Below the pieces are notes generated by a model. That model was not told where the DNA came from, did not search any database, and saw nothing but the letters and a program-made list of their open reading frames with translations. Below, in pieces: positions 17,410-26,057 of a DNA stretch of 64,000 nucleotides. Within the stretch, counting starts at the first letter, position 1. Every line of letters starts with the position of its first letter. Both the position numbers and the translations under genes were made by a program. Origin of the DNA: Gemmatimonadota bacterium (GTDB taxonomy: Bacteria; Gemmatimonadota; Gemmatimonadetes; Gemmatimonadales; Gemmatimonadaceae); NCBI GenBank assembly GCA_016182795.1, contig JACPFW010000001.1, positions 16,248-80,247 on the forward strand. The letters are read 5' to 3'.

Positions 17410-18464
17410 CGGACCACGACCTCCGCGGCGAGGGCGCCGGCGTCGTGCAGGGCCGACAAGATGGCGGCGATTTCGGGGGCGGAGGCGCGCAGGCCGTGCA
17501 GCGCCGCGACGATGGCCTGCACCGTGGTCCCGCGACGCAGGCGGACCGTGCCGTCGGTGGCGGTCGAGTCGGTGCCCTCGCCGACGGTAATCGTAAGTCC
17601 GCCCTGGCTGACCATGCCCTCGCCCACGGTGAGGATGCCACCGGCGACCACCGTGCCATTGCGTGCGTCGATGACGACCCGTGCAGCGCCGGCCACTTGC
17701 ACCCGCACGTCGAGCACACGTGCCACCCACGACGTCAGGCCGCCGGTCGTGTCGCGCGGCGTCAGCAGGATGGCGCCGGGATCCTCCACCACGGCGTTGC
17801 CGCGCCCGCCGATGGCCGAGTCGATGGCGGCCACGATGCGCGCGGCCGTTACGGCGTCCGGACTGCGCAGTGCGAGCCGTGCCGTGGCGTCGGGCTGCGG
17901 GCGCGGCAGGTCCCCCTCCAGCACGCCGCCGCCGGGAATCGTGCCGGCGTTGGATGCGTCGCCGAAGCGACGCACGCCGCGCTCGAGTGCTTCGGTGGTA
18001 AGGAGCGCGCCTTGCGCGCCAGCCAGCGGTTCGCCATTCGCGTCCGCCAGGAGCGGCGTCATCCACAGCACGCCGCCGCGCAACGACTGCGCGTCTCCGA
18101 TAGAGGAGACCCGCACGTCAAATCGTCCGCCCGCGCGAAGGTACGGTGACACTTCGGCGGTGACGAGCACGGCGGCGACATTCCGCACGCGCAGGCTGGC
18201 GGGCGGAACGTCGATGCCGAACCGTGCGAGCAGGTTCGCCACGGACTGTACCGTGTGCCGGGCCCCGGCCCCCGCAGCAGCACGATCCCCCGTGCCGGCG
18301 AGCCCGGTGACCAGGCCGTATCCCATGAGCCGCACCGGCGCGGCGCCGCCCGCGATGACAAGATCGCGCACCGCCGGCGTCTGCGCCTGCAGGGCACGCG
18401 TCATCGAGCACAAGAGCGCGACGCGCAGCACAACACCAGCCGTCCCGCGCCAGGTCATGGCCAC
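17406..18464 (-). CDS. flgI: Flagellar P-ring protein FlgI
   Basis: Periplasmic bushing ring around the rod in the peptidoglycan layer. 352 residues with a signal peptide (LRVALLCSMTRALQA). Family marks include VRLMGYGLVTGLAGTGD near the N-terminus and VARVVIDARNGTVVAGG in the second half (reads VVIDARNGTVV). FlgI needs FlgA as chaperone, encoded two genes upstream. Its start overlaps the 3' end of flgH. Confidence 0.95.
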   Translation of the reverse strand: MAMTWRGTAGVVLRVALLCSMTRALQAQTPAVRDLVIAGGAAPVRLMGYGLVTGLAGTGDRAAAGAGARHTVQSVANLLARFGIDVPPASLRVRNVAAVLVTAEVSPYLRAGGRFDVRVSSIGDAQSLRGGVLWMTPLLADANGEPLAGAQGALLTTEALERGVRRFGDASNAGTIPGGGVLEGDLPRPQPDATARLALRSPDAVTAARIVAAIDSAIGGRGNAVVEDPGAILLTPRDTTGGLTSWVARVLDVRVQVAGAARVVIDARNGTVVAGGILTVGEGMVSQGGLTITVGEGTDSTATDGTVRLRRGTTVQAIVAALHGLRASAPEIAAILSALHDAGALAAEVVVR

Positions 18465-19150
18465 ACCATCCCGAGCACGCGGGACACGATGCCGCTGCGC
18501 GGCTTGCCGAGACTTCCCTTGCTCGTGTAGGTGATGGACGCGTCGGCGAGGCGCGACGACTCCACGACGTGCGCGCCGGGGGCAACGTCCTGTGGCCGGA
18601 TCCAGCCCTTCACCACGACATCTTGCCGGTTGCGGTCCATCTGGAGTGTCGAGCGGCCTTCAAGGCGCAGCATGCCGGTAGGCGATATGGCCACTACGCG
18701 TGTCGTGACGGTCGTGCGAAACTCATTGCCGCGCAGCATTTCACCGCTCCGGCGCGAGTCGCCCGCCTGGTCAAAGCGAACGTCGGCGCTGATGGGCACG
18801 CTCGGCCCCGTTGGACTCGCCGGCGGCTGCACATCGGCACCCAGCGTCTTGCGGCGCGCGTCGGCGGCGACGTCGCGCACGTTGGCCGCGGCGCTGGTGC
18901 GATTGACCACCAACACCGTGACAATGTCGCCAATGGCGTATCGGTAATTGTCCGACGTCCAGGAACGCAGGCGCGCGGGCTGGCTGGCGCTGGAATCCAA
19001 CGATGCCCGTGGTGCGGCGGACGGGCGTGCCTGGGCGGCGAGCGACGACGTCATCACGGTGCCGAGCGCGACGAGCACGCTCGCGCGGCGGAGTGCGCAA
19101 CGTGCCGCGCCCGGAATGCGCGATAGGCGAGAGCAGGCGGAGCGACTCAT
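18455..19150 (-). CDS. flgH: Flagellar L-ring protein FlgH, apparently not a lipoprotein
   Basis: Outer-membrane ring protein, 231 residues. The core RYAIGDIVTVLVVNRTSA and FRTTVTTRVVAISPTGMLRLEG (quoted in part) is typical of FlgH, as is the YTSKGSLG tail. The N-terminus is a signal peptide ending SSLAAQA with no Cys at the cleavage site, whereas most FlgH proteins are lipoproteins. The ring genes confirm that the organism has an outer membrane. Confidence 0.93.
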   Translation of the reverse strand: MSRSACSRLSRIPGAARCALRRASVLVALGTVMTSSLAAQARPSAAPRASLDSSASQPARLRSWTSDNYRYAIGDIVTVLVVNRTSAAANVRDVAADARRKTLGADVQPPASPTGPSVPISADVRFDQAGDSRRSGEMLRGNEFRTTVTTRVVAISPTGMLRLEGRSTLQMDRNRQDVVVKGWIRPQDVAPGAHVVESSRLADASITYTSKGSLGKPRSGIVSRVLGMVWP

Positions 19151-19617
19151 GGTATGGTGGCTTCGGAGGGGCCGGTCACAGTGGCGACGAGGATGCGTGT
19201 GCCTTCGAGGCGCACGCGAATGCGTTCGCCACGGGCGCCACCCGAAAGCGCGGTACCGCTGCGGGTGATACTGACGCCGTCCACGGAAGAAACGACGGTC
19301 ACATCCGCGCCGGCGACGACCAGCGCGGGGCGGCCGATGGCGGGATAGCGCAACGGTTCGCCGGCGCGCAGGCGGCGGCGCGCGACCCAGCCGGTGAGGG
19401 AATCGGCCGCCGCGGAGTCACCCGCGATGTCGCTGCGCAGCAGCGCTTGGTCGCGGGCGAGGTCTCGGGCCGCGCGTGGCCCAACGACACTGAGGGCGCC
19501 CGCGGGTGCGGCGGGCAACGCCGGTGACGGCGTCGTCGGCGGGGATTGCGCGAGCAAGGCCGACGACGCGCCGTACGCGAGGAGTGCTCCCAGGGCGCGT
19601 CGTACGAGTGCGGACAT
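19147..19617 (-). CDS. flgA: P-ring assembly chaperone FlgA
   Basis: 156 residues, short for the family. Signal peptide (LGALLAYGASSALLAQ), then a SAF-type region (RRRLRAGEPLRYPAIG) and a C-terminal beta segment (ERIRVRLEGTRILVATVTGP) that corresponds to the FlgA end motif. It overlaps flgG upstream and flgH downstream by one and four bases. Confidence 0.88.
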   Translation of the reverse strand: MSALVRRALGALLAYGASSALLAQSPPTTPSPALPAAPAGALSVVGPRAARDLARDQALLRSDIAGDSAAADSLTGWVARRRLRAGEPLRYPAIGRPALVVAGADVTVVSSVDGVSITRSGTALSGGARGERIRVRLEGTRILVATVTGPSEATIP

Positions 19618-20405
19618 CAGCGCACCAGGTTGTTGGCGATCTCGGCCATCGACTCGCTGTTCTTGATGGCCTTGGAGGTCAGTTCGTAGGCGCGCATGGC
19701 GCTGATCATGTCGACCATCTCCTGCACGACCTCGACATTGCTCGACTCGAGGTAGCCCTGTTGGATCTGCCCAAGCCCGTCGTCGAGCGGGAGCCCTGCG
19801 GACGGCTCACCGGAGGCGGGGGTCGCGAGGAACAGATTCGAGCCCTGAGCCTGCAGGCCCGCGGGATTCATGAATCGCGCCAGTTCGATGGTGCCGAGCT
19901 CGATGGGCTGCGTAGTCTGCGCCGGCGTGCAGGTGACGATGCCGGCGGGTGAGACGGCGATGTTGGCGGCATCCGGCGGGATGCGAATCCCCGGCATCAC
20001 CGTGTAGCCCTCGGCGGTGGCGAGCATGCCCTGATCGGAGACGTGGAACGATCCATCGCGCGTGAAGGCGATCTGGCCGCTGGGAAGCTGCACCTGGAAG
20101 TAGCCGTCGCCGTTGATAGCCAGGTCGAGCGCGCGATTGGTCTGCTCGAGAGCGCCCTGCGTCTCGAGTCGCTGCACGCCGGCGAGCCGAGTGCCGCGAC
20201 CGACCTGAATGGCCGGAATCGTGCCGGCGTCCGGGCCGGCGACGGCGGTGGATGCCTGCACGGTCTGATAGAGCAGGTCCACGAAGTGCGCCCGGCTGCG
20301 CTTGAACGCCGTGGTGTTGACGTTGGCGAGGTTGTTGGCGATGACCTCGGTGCGAAGCTGCTGGGCCATCATGCCGGTGGCGGCGGTGCGGAGTGCCGGA
20401 TCCAT
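19617..20405 (-). CDS. flgG: Distal rod protein FlgG
   Basis: 262 residues. N-terminal ALRTAATGMMAQQLRTEVIA and NNLANVNTTAFKRSRAHF (rod signature), central LDLAINGDGYFQVQLPSG, and C-terminal SNVEVVQEMVDMISAMRAYE. This motif order and length are canonical for FlgG. It forms the distal rod through the ring bushings. Confidence 0.95.
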   Translation of the reverse strand: MDPALRTAATGMMAQQLRTEVIANNLANVNTTAFKRSRAHFVDLLYQTVQASTAVAGPDAGTIPAIQVGRGTRLAGVQRLETQGALEQTNRALDLAINGDGYFQVQLPSGQIAFTRDGSFHVSDQGMLATAEGYTVMPGIRIPPDAANIAVSPAGIVTCTPAQTTQPIELGTIELARFMNPAGLQAQGSNLFLATPASGEPSAGLPLDDGLGQIQQGYLESSNVEVVQEMVDMISAMRAYELTSKAIKNSESMAEIANNLVR

Positions 20406-20428
20406 GGAGAGGTGTGCCTTCGAGGCGG

Positions 20429-21160
20429 CTAGAGAGGTTTGCCGATTTCCGTCACCGCGATGCCGCGCACGGCATCGACGGCGCTCAGCGCGCGCTGCGC
20501 CGTGGCGTAGAGGCGCTGCACATTGATCATCTGCACCAAAGCGTCGACGGACTGGACGTTGCTTTCCTCGAGCGCCCCCTGTCGCACCGTACGGGACGCG
20601 GGTGCCATCGCGACGGAAGGCACGCTCGGCGCCAGCAGGCCGTCGGCCTCATGCGCCACGGCGGCGCCGTTGGGAATGCTGTGGATGGCGAGTCGCGCGA
20701 CGACCGTGCCATCCGCGGCGACGGTGCCGTCGGCGGCAACCGTGATGTCGCGTGCGCCGGCGGGCAGGCGAATTGGGCGACGCTGCTCGGGCGCCGCGGC
20801 GTCATCGAGCACGAGATGCCCAGCGGCATCGACCAGATCGCCGTCGCCGTTCTGCGCGAACTGGCCTGCCCGCGTGAGGCGCTCGCCGTTCGGTGTCCGC
20901 ACCACGAAGTAACCGTTGCCCGTGAGCGCGACATCGAGCGGGTTGCCGGTGGTGGTCACCGGGCCGACGCGCAGGTCGGTAGCCACTTCGACGGTGGGGG
21001 TCGCCCCATCGGCGAGGAGGGACGTGAACGTGCGAGAGGCCTTGAACCCTACCGTGGAGACATTGGCGAGGTTGTTGGCCAGCGTGGCCTGCCGCCGCTC
21101 CAGCACGGAGAGTGCCGTCGCGAGTCTGTCCTTCGCCGTTGGTGGAATGCTCACGCCCAT
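20429..21160 (-). CDS. flgF: Proximal rod protein FlgF
   Basis: 243 residues. It has the same fold as FlgG: RRQATLANNLANVSTVGFKA at the N-terminus, DVALTGNGYFVVRTPNGERL centrally and SVDALVQMINVQRLYATAQ at the C-terminus. The frame runs 125 codons further upstream, but the ATG at 21160 follows AGGAG and gives the right N-terminus. It is the first gene of an operon with its own sigma-54 promoter, leaving a leader of about 15-20 bases. Confidence 0.92.
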   Translation of the reverse strand: MGVSIPPTAKDRLATALSVLERRQATLANNLANVSTVGFKASRTFTSLLADGATPTVEVATDLRVGPVTTTGNPLDVALTGNGYFVVRTPNGERLTRAGQFAQNGDGDLVDAAGHLVLDDAAAPEQRRPIRLPAGARDITVAADGTVAADGTVVARLAIHSIPNGAAVAHEADGLLAPSVPSVAMAPASRTVRQGALEESNVQSVDALVQMINVQRLYATAQRALSAVDAVRGIAVTEIGKPL

Positions 21161-21188
21161 CGAGGTTCTCCTGTTGCGGAGATAGGGA

Positions 21189-21204
21189 AGCAAGGCATGT
21201 GCCA
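21189..21204 (-). promoter_or_regulatory. Sigma-54 promoter of the flgF-csrA operon
   Basis: On the minus strand TGGCACATGCCTTGCT is an essentially perfect -24/-12 element (TGGCAC-N5-TTGCT), with GG and GC separated by exactly 10 bases. It lies in the 49-base gap between the 21210 gene and flgF. Confidence 0.88.
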
Positions 21205-21209
21205 CGCGC

Positions 21210-21554
21210 TCATCGGGCCGCCGCCACCGGCGTCGGGCGGGGCGCGGGTGTAGCGCGCGCAGGACGGCGCGCGGGTGAGGCCGGCCTTGCCGAGGACCCG
21301 GCAGACGGTGCCTTGGCGTGCGATTCCTGCCGGGCGTCTGGCGCGCGCTCCATCGTACCGATGGCGGTTCGAACCACGTCCAGGGGCAGGCCGGTACGCT
21401 GCGCGATGCGGGCCACCGGAGTATTGCGGCGGGCCAGCGCGCGCACGGCCTCTCGAGGCGATCGCGCCGCGCGCGAAGCGAATCCGGCCACCGCGGCGAC
21501 CAGCAGGACGGCGACGGTGAGCGCGGCGAGCACAAGTGGTGTCAGGGGCATCAT
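21210..21554 (-). CDS. Membrane-anchored protein with HTH-like helix pair (DUF2802/SwrB-like position)
   Basis: 114 residues. One N-terminal membrane segment (LVLAALTVAVLLVAAVAGFA), then EAVRALARRNTPVARIAQRT and GLPLDVVRTAI, an IA..TGL..DVV pattern like that in DUF2802 and SwrB proteins of other flagellar loci. The rest is an Ala/Pro-rich basic tail. It follows fliA by nine bases and ends the fliL operon. SwrB in Bacillus helps activate flagellar export; the equivalence here is inference from size, topology and position. Confidence 0.65.
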   Translation of the reverse strand: MMPLTPLVLAALTVAVLLVAAVAGFASRAARSPREAVRALARRNTPVARIAQRTGLPLDVVRTAIGTMERAPDARQESHAKAPSAGSSARPASPARRPARATPAPRPTPVAAAR

Positions 21555-21563
21555 TGACCGGGA

Positions 21564-22301
21564 CTAGCGGTACGCCGCCAGCGCCTTGCGCAGCTTCGCA
21601 AGCGCGCGCGTGCGGATCTGCGAGACGCGGCTTTCGGTGAGCTCGAGGACCTCGGCGATCTCGCGCAGGCGCAGCTCCTCGTAATAATTGAGGGTAATGA
21701 CGATGCGCTCGGACTCGTTGAGTTCCAGGATGGCGTGCTTCATGGCTTCCACCTGACGCTCGCGCGTGAGCCGCGACTCGAGGTCGTCGGCGTCGGTCGC
21801 CGCCACCATGTCCAGCAGGGGCACCGCGCTTTCCGACTCTTCGTCGACGTGACTGAGCGGAATCTGAATGCTGCCGTCGACGTCGCGCTCCCATTGCCAG
21901 AACGTGCTGAGGTCAACACCAAGCGCGTCGGCCATCTCGCGAGCGGTGGCGTGGCCGCCCTTGTTGCCGGCAATCTGACTGCGCGCCGACGCGATGGCGC
22001 GTGCCTTGCGACGGGTCGACCGTGATGACGGGGCTTGGCGTCGCAGCTCGTCGAGCATCGCGCCGCGAATGCGCGGGATCGCAAAGGTGCTGAAGGCAAG
22101 GCCGCGTGAAACATCGAATGCGTCCGCCGCCGACATCAGGCCGAGCGCGCCGGCGCCGACCAACTCGTCGGGATCAATGTCCGCATCGAGCGATCGGGTC
22201 ACCTGGCGCGCCACGTGATGCACGAGCGCGATGTTGGCGTCTACGAGCTGCTGGCGGGTGTCGGCGCCATGGCGCGATGCGAAGATGGCACGTGGCAGCA
22301 T
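21564..22301 (-). CDS. fliA: Flagellar sigma factor FliA (sigma-28)
   Basis: Directs RNA polymerase to late flagellar and chemotaxis promoters. 245 residues. Region 2 has DELVGAGALGLMSAADAFDV and FSTFAIPRIRGAMLDELRR (split around the characteristic Y/F-A-x-x-RIRGA). Region 4 has LRLREIAEVLELTESRVSQI. Its antagonist FlgM is encoded at 55434. Candidate FliA sites lie before fliC, fliS and motA. Confidence 0.96.
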   Translation of the reverse strand: MLPRAIFASRHGADTRQQLVDANIALVHHVARQVTRSLDADIDPDELVGAGALGLMSAADAFDVSRGLAFSTFAIPRIRGAMLDELRRQAPSSRSTRRKARAIASARSQIAGNKGGHATAREMADALGVDLSTFWQWERDVDGSIQIPLSHVDEESESAVPLLDMVAATDADDLESRLTRERQVEAMKHAILELNESERIVITLNYYEELRLREIAEVLELTESRVSQIRTRALAKLRKALAAYR

Positions 22302-22313
22302 AACGAGGAGGGG

Positions 22314-23150
22314 TCAGGCGTTGGCGGCGGCCGGGGGGGCAGCCGTCTCGGCGTGGGGTGAGGCCAGTAGGGCCCGGAGGACAGGCTCGATGGCGCCAAG
22401 CGCGTCGCTGTCGAGGAGCTCCGACAGCGGCAGGCCGCCACCAAGACGGGGTGCGTCCGGTATGAAGCCGGCGAGCGCAATGGAACGGCGCAGAAACCGA
22501 TGCACGGCAGTGGCGAGATGCGCGAATGCCGACACCGCGGGCGGTGCGTCGACACGGTTGAAGACGGCGCGCACGGGAATACCGCGCGATTGCGCCTCCA
22601 CCGCCTTGACCATGGCGAAGGCGGCGGCGATGGCAATCGCGTCGCAGCCGCTGACCAGCAGCATCTGCTGCACCGGGCGTGACGTGGCGGCCAGCACGCG
22701 CGAGACGCTGGCGCCGGCATCCAGGAAAACACAGTCGTACCCGGCGGCGAGCGGCGCGCACCGCGCAAGCAAGGCGCGACGGTCAGACACCGTCATCATC
22801 GGGCGCAGTTCTCCCTGCACGGCCGAGCCGCCGGCCACCAGATCCAGCTGCGGCCCCACGTGAAGCACCGCGTCGCTTGGCGACACCGCGCCGTGCGCGA
22901 TGGCATCGAGGGCATGCCCGGCCTCCACGCCCGCGAGGCGGTGCAAGCTTCCGCTCAGCTCATCCGTATCGATGAGCAGGGTGGAGTAGCCGAGACGCGC
23001 GGCCGTGAGACCGAGCAGGAGCGTGATGGTGGAGGTGCCGACACCGCCCTTGCCGCTGGCCACCACCACCACGGGACTGCGGGAGGCACGCCACGGCTGA
23101 CTGCCGCGCGACGCCATGTACCGGCGCAGGCCCTGGAGCTGTTCGCTCAT
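22314..23150 (-). CDS. flhG: FlhG (MinD/ParA-like ATPase) controlling flagellar number
   Basis: 278 residues. The deviant Walker A is SGKGGVGTSTIT with K34, followed by LLIDTDELSGSLHRL and a DAGAS motif. A short N-terminal stretch (QLQGLRRYMASR) may contain the DQAxxLR-type helix that stimulates FlhF. The ATG overlaps the flhF stop. Together they set flagellar site and number. Confidence 0.93.
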   Translation of the reverse strand: MSEQLQGLRRYMASRGSQPWRASRSPVVVVASGKGGVGTSTITLLLGLTAARLGYSTLLIDTDELSGSLHRLAGVEAGHALDAIAHGAVSPSDAVLHVGPQLDLVAGGSAVQGELRPMMTVSDRRALLARCAPLAAGYDCVFLDAGASVSRVLAATSRPVQQMLLVSGCDAIAIAAAFAMVKAVEAQSRGIPVRAVFNRVDAPPAVSAFAHLATAVHRFLRRSIALAGFIPDAPRLGGGLPLSELLDSDALGAIEPVLRALLASPHAETAAPPAAANA

Positions 23151-23980
23151 GGCGTGACCGTCATCGCGGCGCCGCCGCTGCTGAGCAGGGTGGAGGCGGC
23201 CAGATGAAAGTCGGCGGGCACGCGCTGTCCATCGGTGACCCAGCGGATCGGAAGCGACAGTGTGCCGGCGATGCTGACCGCGGCGGACTTGTCGGCGACC
23301 TCGTCCAGCTTGGTCAGCAGGGCGTGCGTGGGACGCGTGGCCATTTCGGCACGATGCGCGTCGGCGAGCACGTCGAGACGTGAGGTCGCGGCGACCACGA
23401 AATGCGTTTCATCTGGGGCAACCGCCCGCATGAGCTCGCGCCAGCTGTCGTCCTCCGGGCCGCGACGCGGTCCACGCCCCGGGGTGTCAATGACCACCAC
23501 GTCGCAGGATGACAGGCGCCGCATCGCGCCAGCCAGTTCACGACGGTCGTGCACCACTTCGCACGGCGCATTGGCGATGTCGGCGTAGGCCTGCAGCTGC
23601 TCAACGGCACCCGCGCGGTGCGTGTCGAGCGTCATGAATCCCGCCCGCAGGCGACCGAAGGCCGCGTCGTTCACGGCCAGCTTGGCCGCGGTCGTTGTTT
23701 TGCCTGCCCCTGTGGGTCCGACCAGCGCCACGCAATAGGGGCGGCGGCGCGGCGACACGCGATGCGCCGCTGGATGTGCCGCGCGCAACGGCACGTCCAG
23801 CGCGCAGAGGTCGCGCAACCGCTCGATGTCGGCCGCGGCGCCCGCCACCACCTCGATCATCGGCACCGCGTTAATGGTCGTGGTGCGCGAATGGAGAATC
23901 ATCGCGTCGTCGCCAAACGCGCGACGCGCTTCGGCGGCCACGGCGCGCAGGTCGCGTCCGCGCAGGGTCTCAAGCCGCAT
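23147..23980 (-). CDS. flhF: Signal-recognition-type GTPase FlhF
   Basis: 277 residues. P-loop GPTGAGKTTTAAK at 88-100, later DTPGRGPR and LTKLDE motifs of the SRP GTPase family. The N-terminal domain is reduced to about 80 residues, so the protein is shorter than the FlhF of Bacillus or Vibrio. It marks the site of flagellar assembly at the membrane. It overlaps the 3' end of flhA by 11 bases. Confidence 0.95.
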   Translation of the reverse strand: MRLETLRGRDLRAVAAEARRAFGDDAMILHSRTTTINAVPMIEVVAGAAADIERLRDLCALDVPLRAAHPAAHRVSPRRRPYCVALVGPTGAGKTTTAAKLAVNDAAFGRLRAGFMTLDTHRAGAVEQLQAYADIANAPCEVVHDRRELAGAMRRLSSCDVVVIDTPGRGPRRGPEDDSWRELMRAVAPDETHFVVAATSRLDVLADAHRAEMATRPTHALLTKLDEVADKSAAVSIAGTLSLPIRWVTDGQRVPADFHLAASTLLSSGGAAMTVTP

Positions 23981-26057
23981 GCGACACCTCCCAGATGCCC
24001 GTACTGCGCAGGTTTGTGGTGATCGGCAGCTCTGCCAGCGACAAGACCGGCAGTTCGGGCATGACCGGCTCGACGAGGCGGCGTACGCCGATGCGTAGTC
24101 CTGGTGGTACGATCAGCGGGGTTGGCATCCCGTCGGCGCCGGCGAGGCTCATGGCCTGCAGGTCGCCAAGCAGCGCGGCCAGCGAATCGGCCGTGAGCAA
24201 CGCCGAGCCGGCGGTCCCACCGCGCGGAGAAAAGAGGGTCATCAGGGCGGCCTCCAAGCGCGGCCCGAGGGTGATGCCGACGACGACGTTCTGCTGGTCG
24301 GTCCATTGTCTTGCAATGACCGGGCCAAGCGCGCGCCGGGCATGCTCCGCCAGTTGCTCGGGGTCCTTGGTCTGCTCGGCGAAGTCACCCACCGCCTCGA
24401 GAATCGTGACGAGGTCACGGATGGGAACTCGTTCCCGGAGAAGGCGTTGCAGCACGCGATGGAGGGTGCCAATGGCGAGCCGCGTGGGAATGAGCTCGTT
24501 GACCAGGGTGGGGTGCGACTTCTTCACCATGTCCACCATGTCCTGCACATCTTGCCGCCCCAGCAGCTCGGCAGCATTTGCCTTCAGCGTCTCCATTAGG
24601 TGCGTGGCGATCATCGTCGTCGGATCCACCACGACGTAGCCGAGCGCCTCGGCCTCTTCGCGAAGGCCGGGGGAGACCCAGCGCGCCGGCATGCCAAAGC
24701 TCGGATCGCGCGCTTCCGCGCCGTCCACCGGCGCCGCGACACTGCCGGTGTCGAGCGCGAGTAGATGGCGCGGCATCACTTCGGCTCGTGCGACCTCGTG
24801 GCCGCGCAGCTTAATGACGTACTCGGTGGACGGGAGCCGAATGTCGTCGCGAATGCGCACCGGCGGTACGAGCATGCCCGCGTCGATTGCGGCCTGCTTG
24901 CGCAGCAAACCCACCCGCGCGAGCAGGTCGCCGCCCTGGGACTCGTCCACCAGTGGGACGAGCGCGTATCCCACTTCGATTTCGATCGGATCAAGCTGCA
25001 CCAGTTCCTGCAGCGGCGTCGGCGCGGCCGCCGTCTCGGCGGCCTCGGGCGCCTTGGCCTCCTGGGCCGCGCGCACGCGGGCCCGCTCGGCGTCGGAGGC
25101 CAGGCGTCCGGTGACGCCGAGGAGGCCGCCGAGGGCGAGGAAGGGAACCGTGGGAAGGCCTGGGAGCAGGGCGAAGAACGTCAGCGTTCCCGCCGCGATA
25201 TAGAGCGCGCGCGGCTGTGCTCCGAGTTGCGCGGTCAGGACGCGGCTCAGGCGCGTGCCTCCCGCGGCGTGCGTGACCATGAGGCCGGCCGCGGTCGATA
25301 CGATCAGCGCCGGAATCTGCGCCACCAATCCCTCGCCGACCGTGAGCACGGTGTACGTGGAGGCGGCCTGCGTGAGCGTCATGCCGCGTTGCGCCACGGC
25401 AATCACGATGCCGCCGATGATGTTGATGCCGGTGATCAACAGGCTGGCAATCGCGTCACCCTTCACGAACTTGGACGCGCCGTCCATCGCGCCGTAGAAA
25501 TCGGCCTGTCGCGAGATCCCTGAGCGCCGCGTGCGTGCGGTGGCCTCATCAATCAGGCCGGCGCCGAGGTCGGCGTCGATGGCCATCTGGCGGCCGGGCA
25601 TCGCGTCCAGGGTAAAGCGCGCGGCCACCTCGGCCACGCGCCCCGCGCCCTTGGTGATCACGATGAAGTTGATGCCGACGAGAATCAGGAACAGTACCAG
25701 GCCGACGACATAGTTGCCGCCGATCACGACCTGCCCGAAGACCTGAATCACCTCGCCGGCGTGTCCGCGCGACAGGATGAGCCGCGTGGAACTGACGTTC
25801 AGCGCCAGCCGAAAGAGCGTGAGCAGCAGCAGGAGCGACGGAAACGAGCTGAATTCGAGCGGATCCGTGGTGTACAGCGAGACGAGCAGCACCACCAGCG
25901 ACGCGCCAATCGACAGCGAGATGAACAGGTCGAGCAGGATGGGAGGGAGCGGCAAGATGAGCAGCGCTACCACGCCGACGATCACGAGTGTCGCGCCGAG
26001 CTCCACCGCGCGGGCGCGATTCGTGCCTGGGCTCATGTCGACGGCGGCGGCGGTCAC
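23970..26057 (-). CDS. flhA: Flagellar export gate protein FlhA
   Basis: 695 residues. Eight membrane segments in the first 330 residues, with the FHIPEP-family loop VAARFTLDAMPGRQMAID, then the cytoplasmic domain that docks substrates and chaperones. The GTG overlapping the flhB stop (GTGA) is taken as start; an ATG seven codons later is possible. A much longer open frame upstream only repeats flhB out of frame. Confidence 0.95.
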   Translation of the reverse strand: MTAAAVDMSPGTNRARAVELGATLVIVGVVALLILPLPPILLDLFISLSIGASLVVLLVSLYTTDPLEFSSFPSLLLLLTLFRLALNVSSTRLILSRGHAGEVIQVFGQVVIGGNYVVGLVLFLILVGINFIVITKGAGRVAEVAARFTLDAMPGRQMAIDADLGAGLIDEATARTRRSGISRQADFYGAMDGASKFVKGDAIASLLITGINIIGGIVIAVAQRGMTLTQAASTYTVLTVGEGLVAQIPALIVSTAAGLMVTHAAGGTRLSRVLTAQLGAQPRALYIAAGTLTFFALLPGLPTVPFLALGGLLGVTGRLASDAERARVRAAQEAKAPEAAETAAAPTPLQELVQLDPIEIEVGYALVPLVDESQGGDLLARVGLLRKQAAIDAGMLVPPVRIRDDIRLPSTEYVIKLRGHEVARAEVMPRHLLALDTGSVAAPVDGAEARDPSFGMPARWVSPGLREEAEALGYVVVDPTTMIATHLMETLKANAAELLGRQDVQDMVDMVKKSHPTLVNELIPTRLAIGTLHRVLQRLLRERVPIRDLVTILEAVGDFAEQTKDPEQLAEHARRALGPVIARQWTDQQNVVVGITLGPRLEAALMTLFSPRGGTAGSALLTADSLAALLGDLQAMSLAGADGMPTPLIVPPGLRIGVRRLVEPVMPELPVLSLAELPITTNLRSTGIWEVSHAA

